Origin: Dermatemys mawii | Taxonomy: Eukaryota > Chordata > Testudines > Dermatemydidae | Assembly: GCA_007922305.1 (NCBI GenBank) | Contig: ML677374.1 | Location: 10,842,492 to 10,906,491, forward strand | Direction: 5' to 3' | Length of the DNA: 64,000 nt | Part shown: in pieces, positions 14,101 to 23,690 of the stretch | How the letters are laid out: the number at the start of each line of letters is the position of its first letter | Numbering within the stretch: the first letter of the stretch is position 1 | Program-made: the position numbers and the translations under genes | The notes under the pieces: generated by a model | Seen by the model: only the letters and a program-made list of their open reading frames with translations | What the model was told of the DNA's origin: nothing | Database searches by the model: none

Positions 14101-15589
14101 TTCTTAGACTAAAAAGTCACTCCTATTAATCTGCTTTAAAAAAAATTGTGGAAAACTATATGCACTTTACATTTGTAAGTTTGTTATAGTCTGAATAGGG
14201 AATGCCAACGTTACAGCACTATTAGTGTAAAAAAAATAAGTGATAAATTCTTCACACTATTTATGATTAAATAACCTTACTGCTTGCCAATGGAAGTCAG
14301 ACTAGTACCATATAAAATTTATATTCTGTTAATCTTCTAAAATACCTGTAAAAATGGAAGGCTGCTGGAAAGCAGCTGCCAATTTTATTACTGATACTTA
14401 AATACACAAGCTCATCCTGCAACATTAAGAAAAATCAAAATTTGGAATAGGGTCTTCAGTACTGAAGCAACTAAATCTTACCCTTAGCATTAAGCATTTT
14501 TAAATGCATCAGACAAATGGTCACGCATATGCACTATGGGGTAAAACACATTTACTGAAAAAGCACTTCAGCTGTTTACATTAAAATTAAACAACCTAAA
14601 CATCCAAGATCTTAAATATTTTTCTCAAACACTGATTATTTAATTCTGATGAACGTTATACAAAAAACGCCTGTCACCCTAATCACTGTGGATTATAAAA
14701 ATTACATTGCATGTACTGAATCCTCAAACTCTTCCTGCTCCCCACAAAAGACACAGACGAGCAATTCCTATCTCATTCCCTCAATGAATGACAAAACAGC
14801 CGCTTTCTAGCAGCTCGGGATCCACCCCTCACTTATCACAAGACCATAACGGCTCTATTACCATTCCCCCAAGGCTGTCGCCACCAGAAACAACTGCAAT
14901 GAAGATCACAATCTGGCAGAACGAATTTATCCCACGTCTCCTAAGGGCAGAATCCTCCAGCCTCGAGACGACACTGACGACAACACCCCTTTACTATTCG
15001 TCCCGAGCCATGAAATCTCCGAGTCCTGCAGGCCTCTGTGAGAGGCTGAGGGAGGCAGTGATGGAGCCTCCCTCTCCCCCCTTCGCCTTTGGGGAAAAGG
15101 AAACGCACCCCGGTACCCGCCTCACCAGGAGGGGAACGGGGGGGGGCTCCTTCCTATTACCCCTTAGCTGGACAAGCTCCAGTCTCAGCGCCAGACCTGG
15201 ATTCTCCACGTCGCCCACCTGCCTCCTCCACCCACCGCCCTGAAGCTAACACTCCCCCGCCCCATATCTGCCATCCCGGAGTCCACCCCTCCCACTCCTG
15301 ACCCCCCCCCCGGCGCCGGGCTTTCCCACCTCCCCGGGCGGCCCCGTCCTCTCGGCTCCCGCCCCGGCCCCAGCCCCTGGAGACTGCCCCCTCACCGGGA
15401 GGCGATGGCGGCGGAGCAGCGGACCCGCTCGCTGAAGTCACACAGGGCCCGATAGTGGAGGTCCAGGCCCTTCTGCCGCTCCAGGTGGCAGGCGTAGAGA
15501 GAGAGCAGGATGCCGGCCGCGCACACCACGTACCGGGCCACCCGCTCCCAGCGCGGCACCGACACTCGCAACAGGACGGGCGCCGCCAT
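5107..15589 (-). CDS. VKORC1L1: Vitamin K epoxide reductase complex subunit 1-like 1
   Basis: This gene encodes an ER-membrane quinone/vitamin K epoxide reductase paralogous to VKORC1. The coding exons are 15589-15396, 6560-6451 and 5333-5107, joined by canonical GT-AG sites (194+110+227 nt = 176 aa plus stop). That is exactly the mammalian length. The start is the [20 protein letters not shown] methionine; longer upstream frames lie in the promoter. Visible features are an N-terminal hydrophobic segment (about residues 18-35), the loop cysteines C50 and C58, and the CXXC redox pair C139-I-I-C142. Several membrane segments follow, and the tail is cytosolic (ends QLQPKQE). Intron 1 is about 8.8 kb and repeat-rich; intron 2 is 1.1 kb. 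The gene points away from NUPR2. Every recognised catalytic residue is present, so it looks functional. Confidence 0.97.
5520..5628 (-). repeat. tRNA-derived SINE fragment
   Basis: Read on the minus strand, this begins with a tRNA-like head: an A-box-like TAGCTCAGTGGTTTGAG (complement of about 5602-5618) and a B-box-like GAGTTCAATC (complement of about 5567-5576). A non-tRNA body follows. It lies in intron 2 of VKORC1L1. It resembles the pol III SINEs of turtles and does not fold as a complete tRNA. Confidence 0.75.
5868..6230. mobile_element. Non-autonomous hAT element with exact 8-bp TSD
   Basis: The ends are imperfect inverted repeats (CAGCGATGTCC on the left; GGACACCGCTG on the right). 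They are flanked by identical 8-bp direct repeats atatagaa at 5860-5867 and 6231-6238, the hallmark of hAT insertion. The 363-bp interior is AT-rich and non-coding. It lies in VKORC1L1 intron 2, between exons 3 and 2. Confidence 0.85.
7938..8320. mobile_element. Remnant of a 'tctacac'-ended dispersed element
   Basis: The left end (aaggccagatctacac) and the right end (ggctatgtctacactac) share the 'tctacac' signature found in other elements of this window (24506-24940, 37165-37409). The interior has no coding potential. It is probably a decayed non-autonomous DNA transposon; exact borders are uncertain. Confidence 0.5.
8905..9780 (-). mobile_element. Decayed hAT transposon with transposase C-terminal fossil
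   Basis: On the minus strand about 9390-9530 encodes a stretch containing [20 protein letters not shown] followed by GDTVNKKRA. This matches the pattern of the hAT transposase C-terminal dimerisation region (typically …PATSVPSERVFS…). The usual Ser-Glu-Arg positions are changed and the frame then ends, so it is a fossil. The flank 8905-9000 contains repeated 'attaatcgca' motifs, and 9240-9300 is a T-run plus (AT)n tract. Borders are approximate. It lies in VKORC1L1 intron 1. Confidence 0.6.
10216..10508. mobile_element. MITE-like remnant ending in 'tagacaagccc'
   Basis: The interval contains internal inverted segments (accagtataac / gttataccagt) and ends in tagacaagccc. That is the same terminus as the elements at 24506-24940 and 37165-37409. 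It is non-coding and lies in VKORC1L1 intron 1. Borders are uncertain. Confidence 0.4.
13169..13362. mobile_element. Inverted-repeat MITE with internal palindrome
   Basis: The element starts ggcttgtctatgctggcac and ends with the roughly inverted …gctgtgactatacaagcc. Inside, ctggcactttacagc (from about 13190) is mirrored by gctgtaaagtgccag (to about 13271), giving a strong internal palindrome. No coding capacity. It is probably a hAT-type non-autonomous element of the 'tctacac' group. Confidence 0.65.
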
Positions 15590-15870
15590 CTTCCCCCCTC
15601 CCTCCGCCTCAGCCCCCGACGCGCACCCGGCAAGGGGACGCCCGCGCACGCGCGCCGGAAGCCCATTGGCTCAGCAGTTCGGCCAACCTGGACGTGGCGT
15701 TTCGTGACGCCGGTACGTCACCGAGCAGCGCCGCCGCAAGTGCCTCAGGGCGCTTCCAGACACCTCGTCCAGGAAGTGGTGTACTGCGCGTGCGCACGCC
15801 TAGTGGGCGCGTTCAGGCTGCAAAGCGGTTGCGGTTTGGCGTCGGGGCGAGAGCCGTGAACCGCAGGGGT
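15050..15870 (-). promoter_or_regulatory. VKORC1L1 CpG-island promoter
   Basis: A GC- and CpG-rich block covers exon 1 and its upstream side. Upstream of the ATG (position 15589) lie a minus-strand CCAAT box (15665-15669), an ETS-type CCGGAAGC (15655-15662), and two exact matches to the NRF1 consensus YGCGCAYGCGCR: 15643-15654, and 15785-15796 on the minus strand. A CRE-like tacgtcac is at about 15713-15720. There is no TATA box. This suits a broadly expressed housekeeping promoter. Confidence 0.8.
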
Positions 15871-15982
15871 TAGTGTCGCGTGTTCGAGTCCCTCCACCTC
15901 GTGCTCTGCTTGATTTCCCCGTGCGACAGCTCCCACGCTGCTGAAGTGGGAGTGGAGTCTTGCCTCTCTTTGTCAATGGGGA

Positions 15983-16109
15983 ATCGGGTGACCAGCTGTC
16001 CCTGTTTTATAGGGACAGTCCCGATTTTCGGGTCTTTTTCTTATATAGGCTCCTATTACATCCCCTCCACCCCCAGCCTGATTTTTCACACTTGCTGTTT
16101 GATCACCCT
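15983..16109 (+). mobile_element. 'GGGTGACCAG' hAT-like MITE, copy 1
   Basis: The 127-bp element starts atcgggtgaccag and ends gatcaccct, an imperfect inverted repeat. It contains the family-typical 'ttatagggacagtcccgat' and 'gatttttcacacttg' blocks. The flanks aatgggga (15975-15982) and aatggggg (16110-16117) match at 7 of 8 positions, consistent with an 8-bp target-site duplication. Confidence 0.75.
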
Positions 16110-16786
16110 AATGGGGGAGAAGGGATCCCCATTTATATCAGTGGGAGATAGGGAGGGAGTCCATGCTGTGGTACCAGTTGAAGTGGGGTCTGGACGACCC
16201 TAATCCCAGATCATCCTCCCTATGTTGGCTCCTGAAACTGCTTTGGGGTGTACCCACCCTAGGCTGGGCATACCCTGCCAGAGAACAACCTCTTAATGCA
16301 ACACTCGATTTTGTGAACAAAGGAACCTAGCCCAACAGTTACCCACTCAATTACCAGTTTTGTTTTGTCTTTGTAATACAGTAAATGCTGTAGGCAGAGC
16401 CACACAAGGTGCATTAGGAAATGGTCAAAGGGCAAGTGAATAATACTGCATGGACACCAGGGGGGAAATGGAAAACATCAATATGAGGGAATGGCTTGTG
16501 GCTGTAGATAACTAATATTTTTCTGCCAGTAGCAGTGCAGTTTCCAAGACCATCCCAAACTGCACTAAAATGTCAATAAACAACTCCAAACTCACTTTAA
16601 GAAGTGAGTTAATAGACTCTCCATCCTGCTCCCTTTGAAGTAAATGGTACTTGTGGCATTGACCTTGGTAGGACAAACCATGGGTTTTAGCACATGCATC
16701 TCCTTTTGAAGTCCCCTTTATGCTTTAGTCCATTTGGAGAAGAAACAAGAAAGGTACAAAATACACCACTGTACTTAAGAACAAGT

Positions 16787-16883
16787 AAATGGGACAGGGG
16801 TGTGGGGGGTAATAGGTGCCTATATAAGAAAAAGTCCCCCCAAAAAGGACTGTCCCTTTAAAAATGGGACATCTGGTCACTCT
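16787..16883 (-). mobile_element. 'GGGTGACCAG' hAT-like MITE, copy 2 (truncated)
   Basis: This is an inverted copy of the same family: gggtaataggtgcctatata… ending …gggacatctggtcactct. The end corresponding to the 'cacacttg' side is missing, so it is truncated and no clear target duplication is visible. Confidence 0.65.
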
Positions 16884-18814
16884 ATTAAATTGTGTCTAAA
16901 ATCATCAGTGATGTGTAGATTATTTCCTGGTAATCTACAGAACTAAACATTTTGAGAGTCAAGAAGTAGGGTGATTAAGGAGGAGAGGAGATGGATTCCT
17001 GAGAATATGTTTTCTTATTAATTAAAACGTCCTAGAACAAGGTAGTCTAGAAAATAAGGTTTTTCTGGCAGGAGCAGTTTCAATACATCTCTGGTTATAG
17101 TTCAGGAACCCAGCTAGACTCTCTGAACAATAAATACAAAAGCGGTACCGTATAACAGCAGAGGCTAGAATGAGCCCTGCACTACCATAAACACTCTCCA
17201 CACCCATTATCTTCCTGCATATTTAAAGTACAGTTACAGCCCACCTATCCCCCTACTCTCTTCAGCTTTCTGGGCTTGCTGCTAGACATAACTAACTCAA
17301 TACAAATGAACCTCTGTAGAATTTCCTGAGGAACAAGAAACAACAAAGCAACACAATGGCAGCATTCATCGCTGAAATGATGCCAATAGTGCCTCTTTTG
17401 TTCTATGAAGCAATACACATAGAAACACATTGTGAAATTACTGCAGCAAAGAGAAGAGATGTATTGCTCAGGACTCATAAAAATGTATTAACAATAAAAA
17501 AAGCTGTCCTTGCTCTAACAAGGGTTTACATTCAAATAAATGTCTATAGCTGTCTAGGCTTGAATTTCTTCTGGTGTGGCGAAAAAAAAGGCTAGCCGCA
17601 CAGAAGAGATAATAAAGGTGAGATTTTGGGGAACATAAACCTATCTCTTGCCTAGCAAGAGTCACATTTTTGAAGTTTAGCCCCCAAATAACACAAAGAC
17701 TCCAGTCAGTAACATTTTAATGTATAATTAATGAAGGCCCAATCACATAAGAACCCAGGCAGTGCCTAAGAAGTGCTTAGCACCTTCAGTTCTCATTAAA
17801 GTCACTGAGAGTGAGATCGAACACAACTTATTTTTGCTCTGTCAATTACTGAATGACCCTTTCCGTGTCAATGGCTGATTTCTAGAGGATGTACTTTTGG
17901 GAATCACTATGAACCCAATGTAGGAGAGAGAGTTCAAAACTAGTTCCAAAATCTGAAATTATTACTATCTGGAATCCAAATTCTGTATGAGAACCTATAG
18001 AAAACATATGGAATATTTTTCATGCAAATACAGCACAGAAAATATTTTCTAGCCTAGTTAGATTGGCAGCTGGAGTACTAATATCTTTAGAAATTATAAA
18101 AATAGAAATTATTGCCTGGCTGACAAACAAAACCAAAAACAGGGACGTTTAGGGAAAGAGATTTGCCATGGAGATCTTGACAAACCGGAGAAAAGTCCGG
18201 GAAAAAAAACTACAGAGATTCAGAAGGTGGAGGAATCAGCTTCTGAGACAATAGTAAAGGTCCAGACCTGCAAATAGTTACATATAGTCAAATTGATATA
18301 AAAAAATCCTGCAAACAGTTTTATATAGTCCCATAAATTTAAAGAAATTATGTGTGTGGTTTATTTGTTGTATATATCACACTAAATGGGCTGGTTACCA
18401 AACTGATTTGCTTTTATAAAATATTTTGTTGCAATATAAGTGGTTGTTTGTCTCCCCTTTAATAAAGGAATTAACAGAAATTACATCTGTGATTCAAGCT
18501 GAGCTTCAGACTAATAATACTTAACACTCTGATAATACTAATGATGTGATCGTGCAGAGAGAGTATCATTAGTTAGAGAACAGCAACATATTTACTTCAA
18601 TGGATATTAGCTCAGGCCCCTAATCAGGAAAAAAACTTTCCTACATTAACTGAATAAACAGGGATCAGAAAATCAGAGAGACAAATTTATCCATGGCGTG
18701 CATATACTTAGGTTGTTGTAAGATCTTTGAGGCAAGGACTATCTTTTCATTATATATTTGTAACATAGCTGTGGATCTTCTATTATACATGGAAACAACT
18801 AATCCTTTTAAAAA

Positions 18815-19075
18815 TCTGAATTAGCTTGCTATCTTGTAGCAGCAATATCCACAGGTTAATTTGCTGCCTAAATAAGTATTTCCTTTTATCAATTTTAGGT
18901 ATATTGGCTTTCACTTTAATGTGCATTATTATCTAATAAGAGTGCCCGATTTTCTTTTTCTAATGCCTTTCATTATTCTTTTTACATCTATCATGTCCCT
19001 TTTCTGTATTAAAACATCCTAATCCTTTTAATCTCTCCTATTTTTTGCCACCTCTCTCTGAACCTCTTCTTTTTC
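18815..19075 (-). mobile_element. CR1-type LINE 3' fragment
   Basis: The sequence 'aagtatttccttttatcaattt' onward, through 'atctatcatgtcccttttc' and 'cctttaatctctcct'-like text, is the antisense form of a CR1/L3 LINE 3' region. No intact reading frame remains. Confidence 0.6.
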
Positions 19076-19184
19076 TATCGTATTCCAACCCGATGGTGGA
19101 GTTGTAGTGATCCTGTGTGCCAAAAAGGATGTGCAGTGGGCAAGAAGGAGCCTCCCACTCTTTGCATATAGTGAGAGATAAATA

Positions 19185-19440
19185 GCAAGAGTCCCCTTTG
19201 TATACAGACTTGGGGGGGAGGAGTCCCCCCTTTTTCTAGATGGACAAGTGTTCCCTTTGTATACAGAACAGGGGTGCAGGGACCACCCCTTGCAGATATA
19301 GATTTGTGGTCATGGGACACCCCCTTTGGGCATCAATCTGCTGTACAGGGGACACCCCTTTGTATATAGACTTGGGGGCAGGACCAACCCCTTGTGTATA
19401 CATCTGGGGCAAGCCCCCCGCATGTAAGCCTGAGAAGTGG
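19185..19440. repeat. Degenerate GC-rich tandem array upstream of NUPR2
   Basis: About seven or eight imperfect units of about 28-36 bp occur in succession, each built around 'cccctttgtatacagac' followed by a G-rich tract. Clear units start near 19193, 19253, 19288, 19321, 19355 and 19387. The array sits about 120-380 bp upstream of the likely NUPR2 promoter. The long open frames that cross it on both strands are by-products of the repeat. Confidence 0.75.
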
Positions 19441-19554
19441 GGGGGAACCTTTGGCATAGGCCTCTGTTGCCATAGCAACCCTGCAAGCCCAGGGACTGGT
19501 AACCTTCAGCGAAGGAGCAATAGGCTTTATGATGCACCTGAATGGGTGGAGTTT

Positions 19555-19662
19555 ATGGAGTTAGAGCCCGCCCTCCATGGCGGAGCCAATGGGAAGGCGG
19601 AGAGGAGTGGGCCCCGCCCACGTCGGCGGGACAGCACTGAGTCAGAGCCGGGCTGGGCAGAC
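19555..19662 (+). promoter_or_regulatory. NUPR2 core promoter region
   Basis: A CCAAT box (19586-19590, gccaatggg context) is bracketed by GC boxes at 19567-19573 (cccgccc) and 19611-19620 (gccccgccca), just before the chosen ATG at 19663. The arrangement suggests transcription starts at about 19625-19660. It argues against the in-frame upstream ATG at 19555 being the true start. Confidence 0.6.
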
Positions 19663-20247
19663 ATGCCAGGCGCCAGAGAGGAGCGCGAGGGCCTGGACGC
19701 TGCCAGGGCTCAGAAGGCAGCGCCCCCTGGCTCGGAGGAGCTCGAGGAGGCTGAGGCCCGCTACGATCCGTACGAGTGGTACAACGTGCGGGAGTGGAGC
19801 GGGCCGCGGGGCCCGGGCTCCGGCGGAAAGGGTCGCAGCCGCCGGGAGAGGGAGCTCCGCACCAACCGCTACCTCCCCGCCGGCCACGAGAGGAAGATCA
19901 CCCATAAGCTGCGCAACAGCCAGGCCAAGCGGCGCCGCCGGGAGCAGCGCGGGCCTCGCTCCACCCGGGCCGGGAGGCGCCTCTCCAGGGCGAGTTTTGC
20001 GCCAGGCCCCAGTGGGAAGGGGTCCCCCTTCTCCACCCTTCCCAAGGCCCCGGACTTCCCAGGGAGGGACTCCAGTGCAGCCACGCAGATCTGTACACTA
20101 GCTCCTCTCCCGTGCCCCCTTCACATCCAACTCGCTCTGGTGGTGGGTGAGACCCAAACCAATAGTACCCCCTCTGAAAGCAACCCAAGGGCCACAATGT
20201 TCCTTCTCAAAGAGAGGGAGCCTTTATCTGGTTTGTACAGCACCTAG
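19663..20247 (+). CDS. NUPR2: Nuclear protein 2 (NUPR1-like) with extended C-terminus
   Basis: This is a small, basic, probably disordered chromatin-associated protein of the NUPR1/p8 stress-response family. The family core is clear: an acidic stretch (SEELEEAE), then RYDPYEWYNVREW, then the basic RSRRERELRTNRYLPAGHER and KITHKLRNSQAKRRRRE. The ATG at 19663 (G at -3) lies just behind CCAAT/GC promoter motifs. As an unspliced frame it gives 194 aa, about twice the roughly 97 aa of human NUPR2. The extra 90 or so residues have no resemblance to the family, and the stop (20245-20247) lies in a SINE-like tail. An alternative is splicing from a good donor at 20146|20147 (gtgg|gtgaga) to the acceptor at 20715|20716 (tttttgcag|gctga). 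That would end the protein at a TGA at 20718-20720 with 162 aa. The core is certain; the C-terminus is not. Confidence 0.85.
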   Translation: MPGAREEREGLDAARAQKAAPPGSEELEEAEARYDPYEWYNVREWSGPRGPGSGGKGRSRRERELRTNRYLPAGHERKITHKLRNSQAKRRRREQRGPRSTRAGRRLSRASFAPGPSGKGSPFSTLPKAPDFPGRDSSAATQICTLAPLPCPLHIQLALVVGETQTNSTPSESNPRATMFLLKEREPLSGLYST

Positions 20248-20312
20248 CACAGAGGAGACCAGGTCCAATGACTGGGACCCTTAGGCTATATGGTAATACA
20301 ATTAAATAATAA
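20225..20312 (+). repeat. SINE-type 3' tail
   Basis: The text 'ttgtacagcacctagcac…', '…gggacccttaggctatatgg' and '…aataataataatg' is the common 3' tail of reptile SINEs. Related tails occur at 45100-45170 (plus) and, inverted, at 23133-23222. It overlaps the last codons and stop of the unspliced NUPR2 frame. Confidence 0.6.
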
Positions 20313-20328
20313 TAATGAGCGTTAAGAC

Positions 20329-20440
20329 TAGGGTGACTGGACAGCAAGTGTGAAAAATCAGGATGGGGGTCATAGGCGTCTATATAAGAAAAAGCCTCAG
20401 TGGGGACTGTCTCTGCAAAATCGCGACATTGGTCACCTTA
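20329..20440 (-). mobile_element. 'GGGTGACCAG' hAT-like MITE, copy 3, exact TSD
   Basis: The element runs from tagggtgactgg to ggtcacctta (imperfect inverted repeats), 112 bp. The flanks gttaagac at 20321-20328 and 20441-20448 are identical 8-bp direct repeats, which defines the borders and supports the hAT superfamily. It lies just 3' of the NUPR2 reading frame. Confidence 0.85.
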
Positions 20441-20715
20441 GTTAAGACTAACTGAAGTGATAAAACTTCCATTGCCTCTATATGCCGCTCTTTCCAGTCC
20501 TACTTCAAAGCATCAGCATGTGCAGTCCAAGGAGCTGCCTGATCTTGTTGAATTTAAGACACCCCCTCTGTAAATATTATTGGGGGAAGATAGTTTCCTG
20601 CTGATTACAAAGGAAGAGGGTCAGCTTACCTAATGTTTTAATGAAACAGTGAAATGTCACATGGTAGCTGATCATGTAACTAAAAGAGACAATGTTTTCT
20701 ATCTGTTTTTTGCAG

Positions 20716-22180
20716 GCTGAACAGAGGACTGGATGTTAAACACCCACCCACCCCCTCACATTCCTTCTGCTGTTCCCCTTGGGAAAAGGGAGTCCTGTTC
20801 AGGAATACTATTCAATGGGATCTTCTTAACCTCACCTGTTGCACTGTTTAAATACCATGTCTTGTAGGTCAAATAAGTGACACTTTTTTCAATAAGATCA
20901 AGGTCCTCGGTACCTTTTTTGCCTTATCTTGTGTTATTTTATATAATGCCAACAGTATGCTAAGCACTTTACAGACAAGTATGAAGCCAAGGTTTCTGTC
21001 TTGAAGACTTACATTTGAAGGCACTACAATCACATCTGTTAGTATGGATGCTTGTGCCCAGGGAAATTTTCATTGAAACTATTCATTCCTTGCTAGCAGA
21101 TCCTGTTTCAGGGTCCGTAGATGCATGCTTGAGTAGTCTCGAGCTCAGTGAGCTTACTCAAGTATGTAAAAATTTGCAAGTTTGGGGCCTTAAATCTCAG
21201 GGTTGCTGATTAGGACCTTGATTTTACATTATCATATGTGCAGGTGGATTCTTGTCCTCACAACAAACCCAATTAAAGTCAGTGAATGAGAGTCGGTGTG
21301 GGTGCTGGGATCCAACTACACATGTGAATTTGGAAGATCAGGGCTTTAGTGGCAGAGTTGTGATTTTCAAAAGGGGTCTACATTAGTGAGGTTTTAGGCG
21401 TCTTTAAAAATCCCAGCCAGAATGCTGAAAAGGAACACCATTACATGAAATCAAGCGGGTTGTTTTGTTTTCTTAACGGGGATTAAAGTAGTTTCAAATA
21501 TTTATTTTTTAAAATGCTCACTATTTAGAAATATATCTCTGTCCCTTATTGCTGTTTGAAAAACCCAAACAAAGAGGGAAAACTGTCTGAGGGCCGATCC
21601 TGGACATGCTTAATTTTACCGACATGAGCAGTCCCATTGTGTATTATAATAGGGGCTACTGGTGTGCTTAAAGTTACGTATGTGTGATTATAGTAGCAGC
21701 ATGGGGCCCTCATCAGGATCAGGGCTCTATTATGCTAGATACTTCACAACTGCAACAGGCATTGTAGAGATGGTTCTTGCTCCAAAGAACAGGTACATGA
21801 GTAGTCTCTCAGTGATTTACACAGGCATGTAAAACTGTGAACATAGATGTTCGCAGGATCTAGGACCTAAAATACAGAGGCAATTACATATGAAGTATCA
21901 AAAACACAAAATCAATTGAAATAATATATGTTCTCATCAAGTTCTGTTGATCTTAAGTGTAAGAACAGTAAGTTAACACAAATTAGAGAAGAGTGTATTT
22001 TAAGTTTAACTGTCCTGTTAAGGAAATGTTGGTTTTTCTTTGTTTTTAAATGACTGGTTATATATATTGGCATTGAGCTGTACATAGTGCCTTTTTATAT
22101 ACTGGTTAATTATACATAACATCTTTCTAATATATGGTAGCTGTATGAATATGTATAAATAAAAGTATTATTATTGGCTC
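20716..22180 (+). other. Probable NUPR2 3' UTR exon
   Basis: A strong splice acceptor (atctgttttttgcag|gctga) opens this stretch, and an AATAAA at 22158-22163 closes it in AT-rich sequence typical of an mRNA 3' end. No other plus-strand gene is nearby. That this is a non-coding or mostly non-coding last exon of NUPR2 is inference; human NUPR2 is described as intronless. Confidence 0.4.
22158..22163 (+). terminator. Poly(A) signal, probably NUPR2
   Basis: AATAAA lies within 'gtataaataaaagtatta', following a long AT-rich stretch. It is the first convincing plus-strand poly(A) signal downstream of NUPR2. Confidence 0.45.
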
Positions 22181-23690
22181 TTTTTTTTTAAAAAAAAAGT
22201 GGCTTTTATTGTCAGTAAAATCACATAAGTAATCTGATTCTGATCATGGCAACTTTTGGGAGTTGGGTTCTGTCAGTCCCCCTGCTGCTCTTATGATTTT
22301 TTTTAAGACTCCCATCCCACAACGAGCTATGTGAGGGTAGACTGCTGTTCCTGCACACAACTGTGTGTGGAATCACAGTCAAAGATTTTCTGATCAATAC
22401 TATTTTTTTTTACTTTCTAGGTAGCTGTCTAATCTGATAATAGGTCCTGTCTGTAAGTGAAAATGACACATTTATGCTTTTGGGGAGCAGGTAGTTAAAT
22501 ATGGATAAACAGAAAATGTTAATCAGAGCAGTGAGATATGAAATAAAGGTAGAGGGGAGAGATACCTGCCACTCTTTCTGATTGTTCATTATCGCAATGC
22601 TATAAAGTTAGATTTAATTGATACGTGCTCTAGAGAACAGGTGAAACTATTAATAGATCAAATTTAAAAAGTGGCAATACATTTAAACAAACTGTATAAT
22701 CTCTCACGCATGCTACACTAATCACAGTTTAAAAGAGAGAAAAACATTTAGGACTTTGCTGAACAGCTGCCAACAGGTGTTGTATTACAGGGTGCTTTAA
22801 GCACGAGTCTATACCCAAATAAGTTTTTGGAAGTACTATTTGTATAATACTAACACATTTCAGACATATGAAAAAGCTTTCACATTAACTAAACTTGGCT
22901 TCATTCAATATATAACAACTCATTTAAACACAGGCTATATATAACAGGGTTCACAAGACTATGTAATTTGACTGTAGATGGTTCTACTCTGTAAGACTTC
23001 CCTACAAAATGCATTAATTGGATCTGAAGTCACTTTACTAATTGGTTTCTGCTGAATATTTGTTTTTCATTTTCTTGGCTTGAATTATGAACAGTGGTGC
23101 TGCTGAGAGACATTAACCTAAGATGCTTTTACTATTATTAATTCACATTTATTTTATGGTAGCACTTAGAGATCTCCATCAGGAGTGGGGTCCCATTATG
23201 GTTGCTATTCAAACAAATACACTAAATTCTTTATCCTCCTTCTGCCATATAAAACTGACCACTTGTAAGATTTCATCCTGTAAATGTTAAGATCAACTCC
23301 ACAGATACAGTGACCACTTGCTGCTCACTTTCCTGGGCTGGATCTCAGACTGGCCCTGTGGTCACATTTGACTTCCTAATACTGCAGCCACTTGATTAAC
23401 ATCCTACAGCTAAGGCCTTAACCAAGGAGGAGGGGCAGCCCTAGGACATCCTTCCTCTGTCTGCCCAACAGCAGGGCTTCTGTGGGGATCCCACCCGAGT
23501 CTCTCCTGTGAGTCCCTCCTCACCCAGCCTGGCTTGGAGGAGAAGGAGGAGGCTGGTCTGAGGGCAGGTTGATGGGGACTAGTGGAGTCTCCCCCATCCA
23601 TGGGGGGATGGGGGAGAGACTGGGCCACAGGAGCCTTTACAAAAGGGAGCACAGAACTTCTGCTCTCGCTGAGCCTCGATGTGACTATTG
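22181..23690. other. Intergenic interval NUPR2-CHCHD2
   Basis: This is AT-rich sequence without recognisable exons. An inverted SINE tail is visible at about 23133-23222 ('tatggtagcacttagagatc…tggggtcccattatgg'). GC content rises from about 23.4 kb toward the CHCHD2 promoter. No gene seen. Confidence 0.65.

Larger units (their letters stand above)
6561..15395 (-). other. VKORC1L1 intron 1
   Basis: An 8.8-kb intron runs between the exon 1 donor (CG|GTGAGG on the minus strand) and the exon 2 acceptor (TTTACAG|ATGG). It contains several transposon remnants listed separately (about 7938-8320, 8905-9780, 10216-10508 and 13169-13362). I see no additional exon or RNA gene. The remainder is AT-rich unique-looking sequence that rises in GC after about 14.8 kb as exon 1 is approached. 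Confidence 0.85.
15871..19550. other. Intergenic interval VKORC1L1-NUPR2
   Basis: This separates the two divergently transcribed genes. It contains two copies of a short 'GGGTGACCAG' element (15983-16109 and 16787-16883), an inverted CR1 3' end (18815-19075) and a degenerate GC-rich array (19185-19440). The open frames here are short, unconserved in appearance and lack recognisable domains. I see no gene. Confidence 0.7.

Noticed and set aside
15157..15859. Several long open frames on both strands around 15.2-15.9 kb
   Set aside because: They arise from GC-rich, stop-poor CpG-island sequence over VKORC1L1 exon 1. Only the MAAPVLLRV frame matches a family.
19240..19662. N-terminal extension of the NUPR2 frame upstream of 19663
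   Set aside because: It crosses a degenerate tandem array and then the CCAAT/GC-box promoter region, so it is unlikely to be translated.
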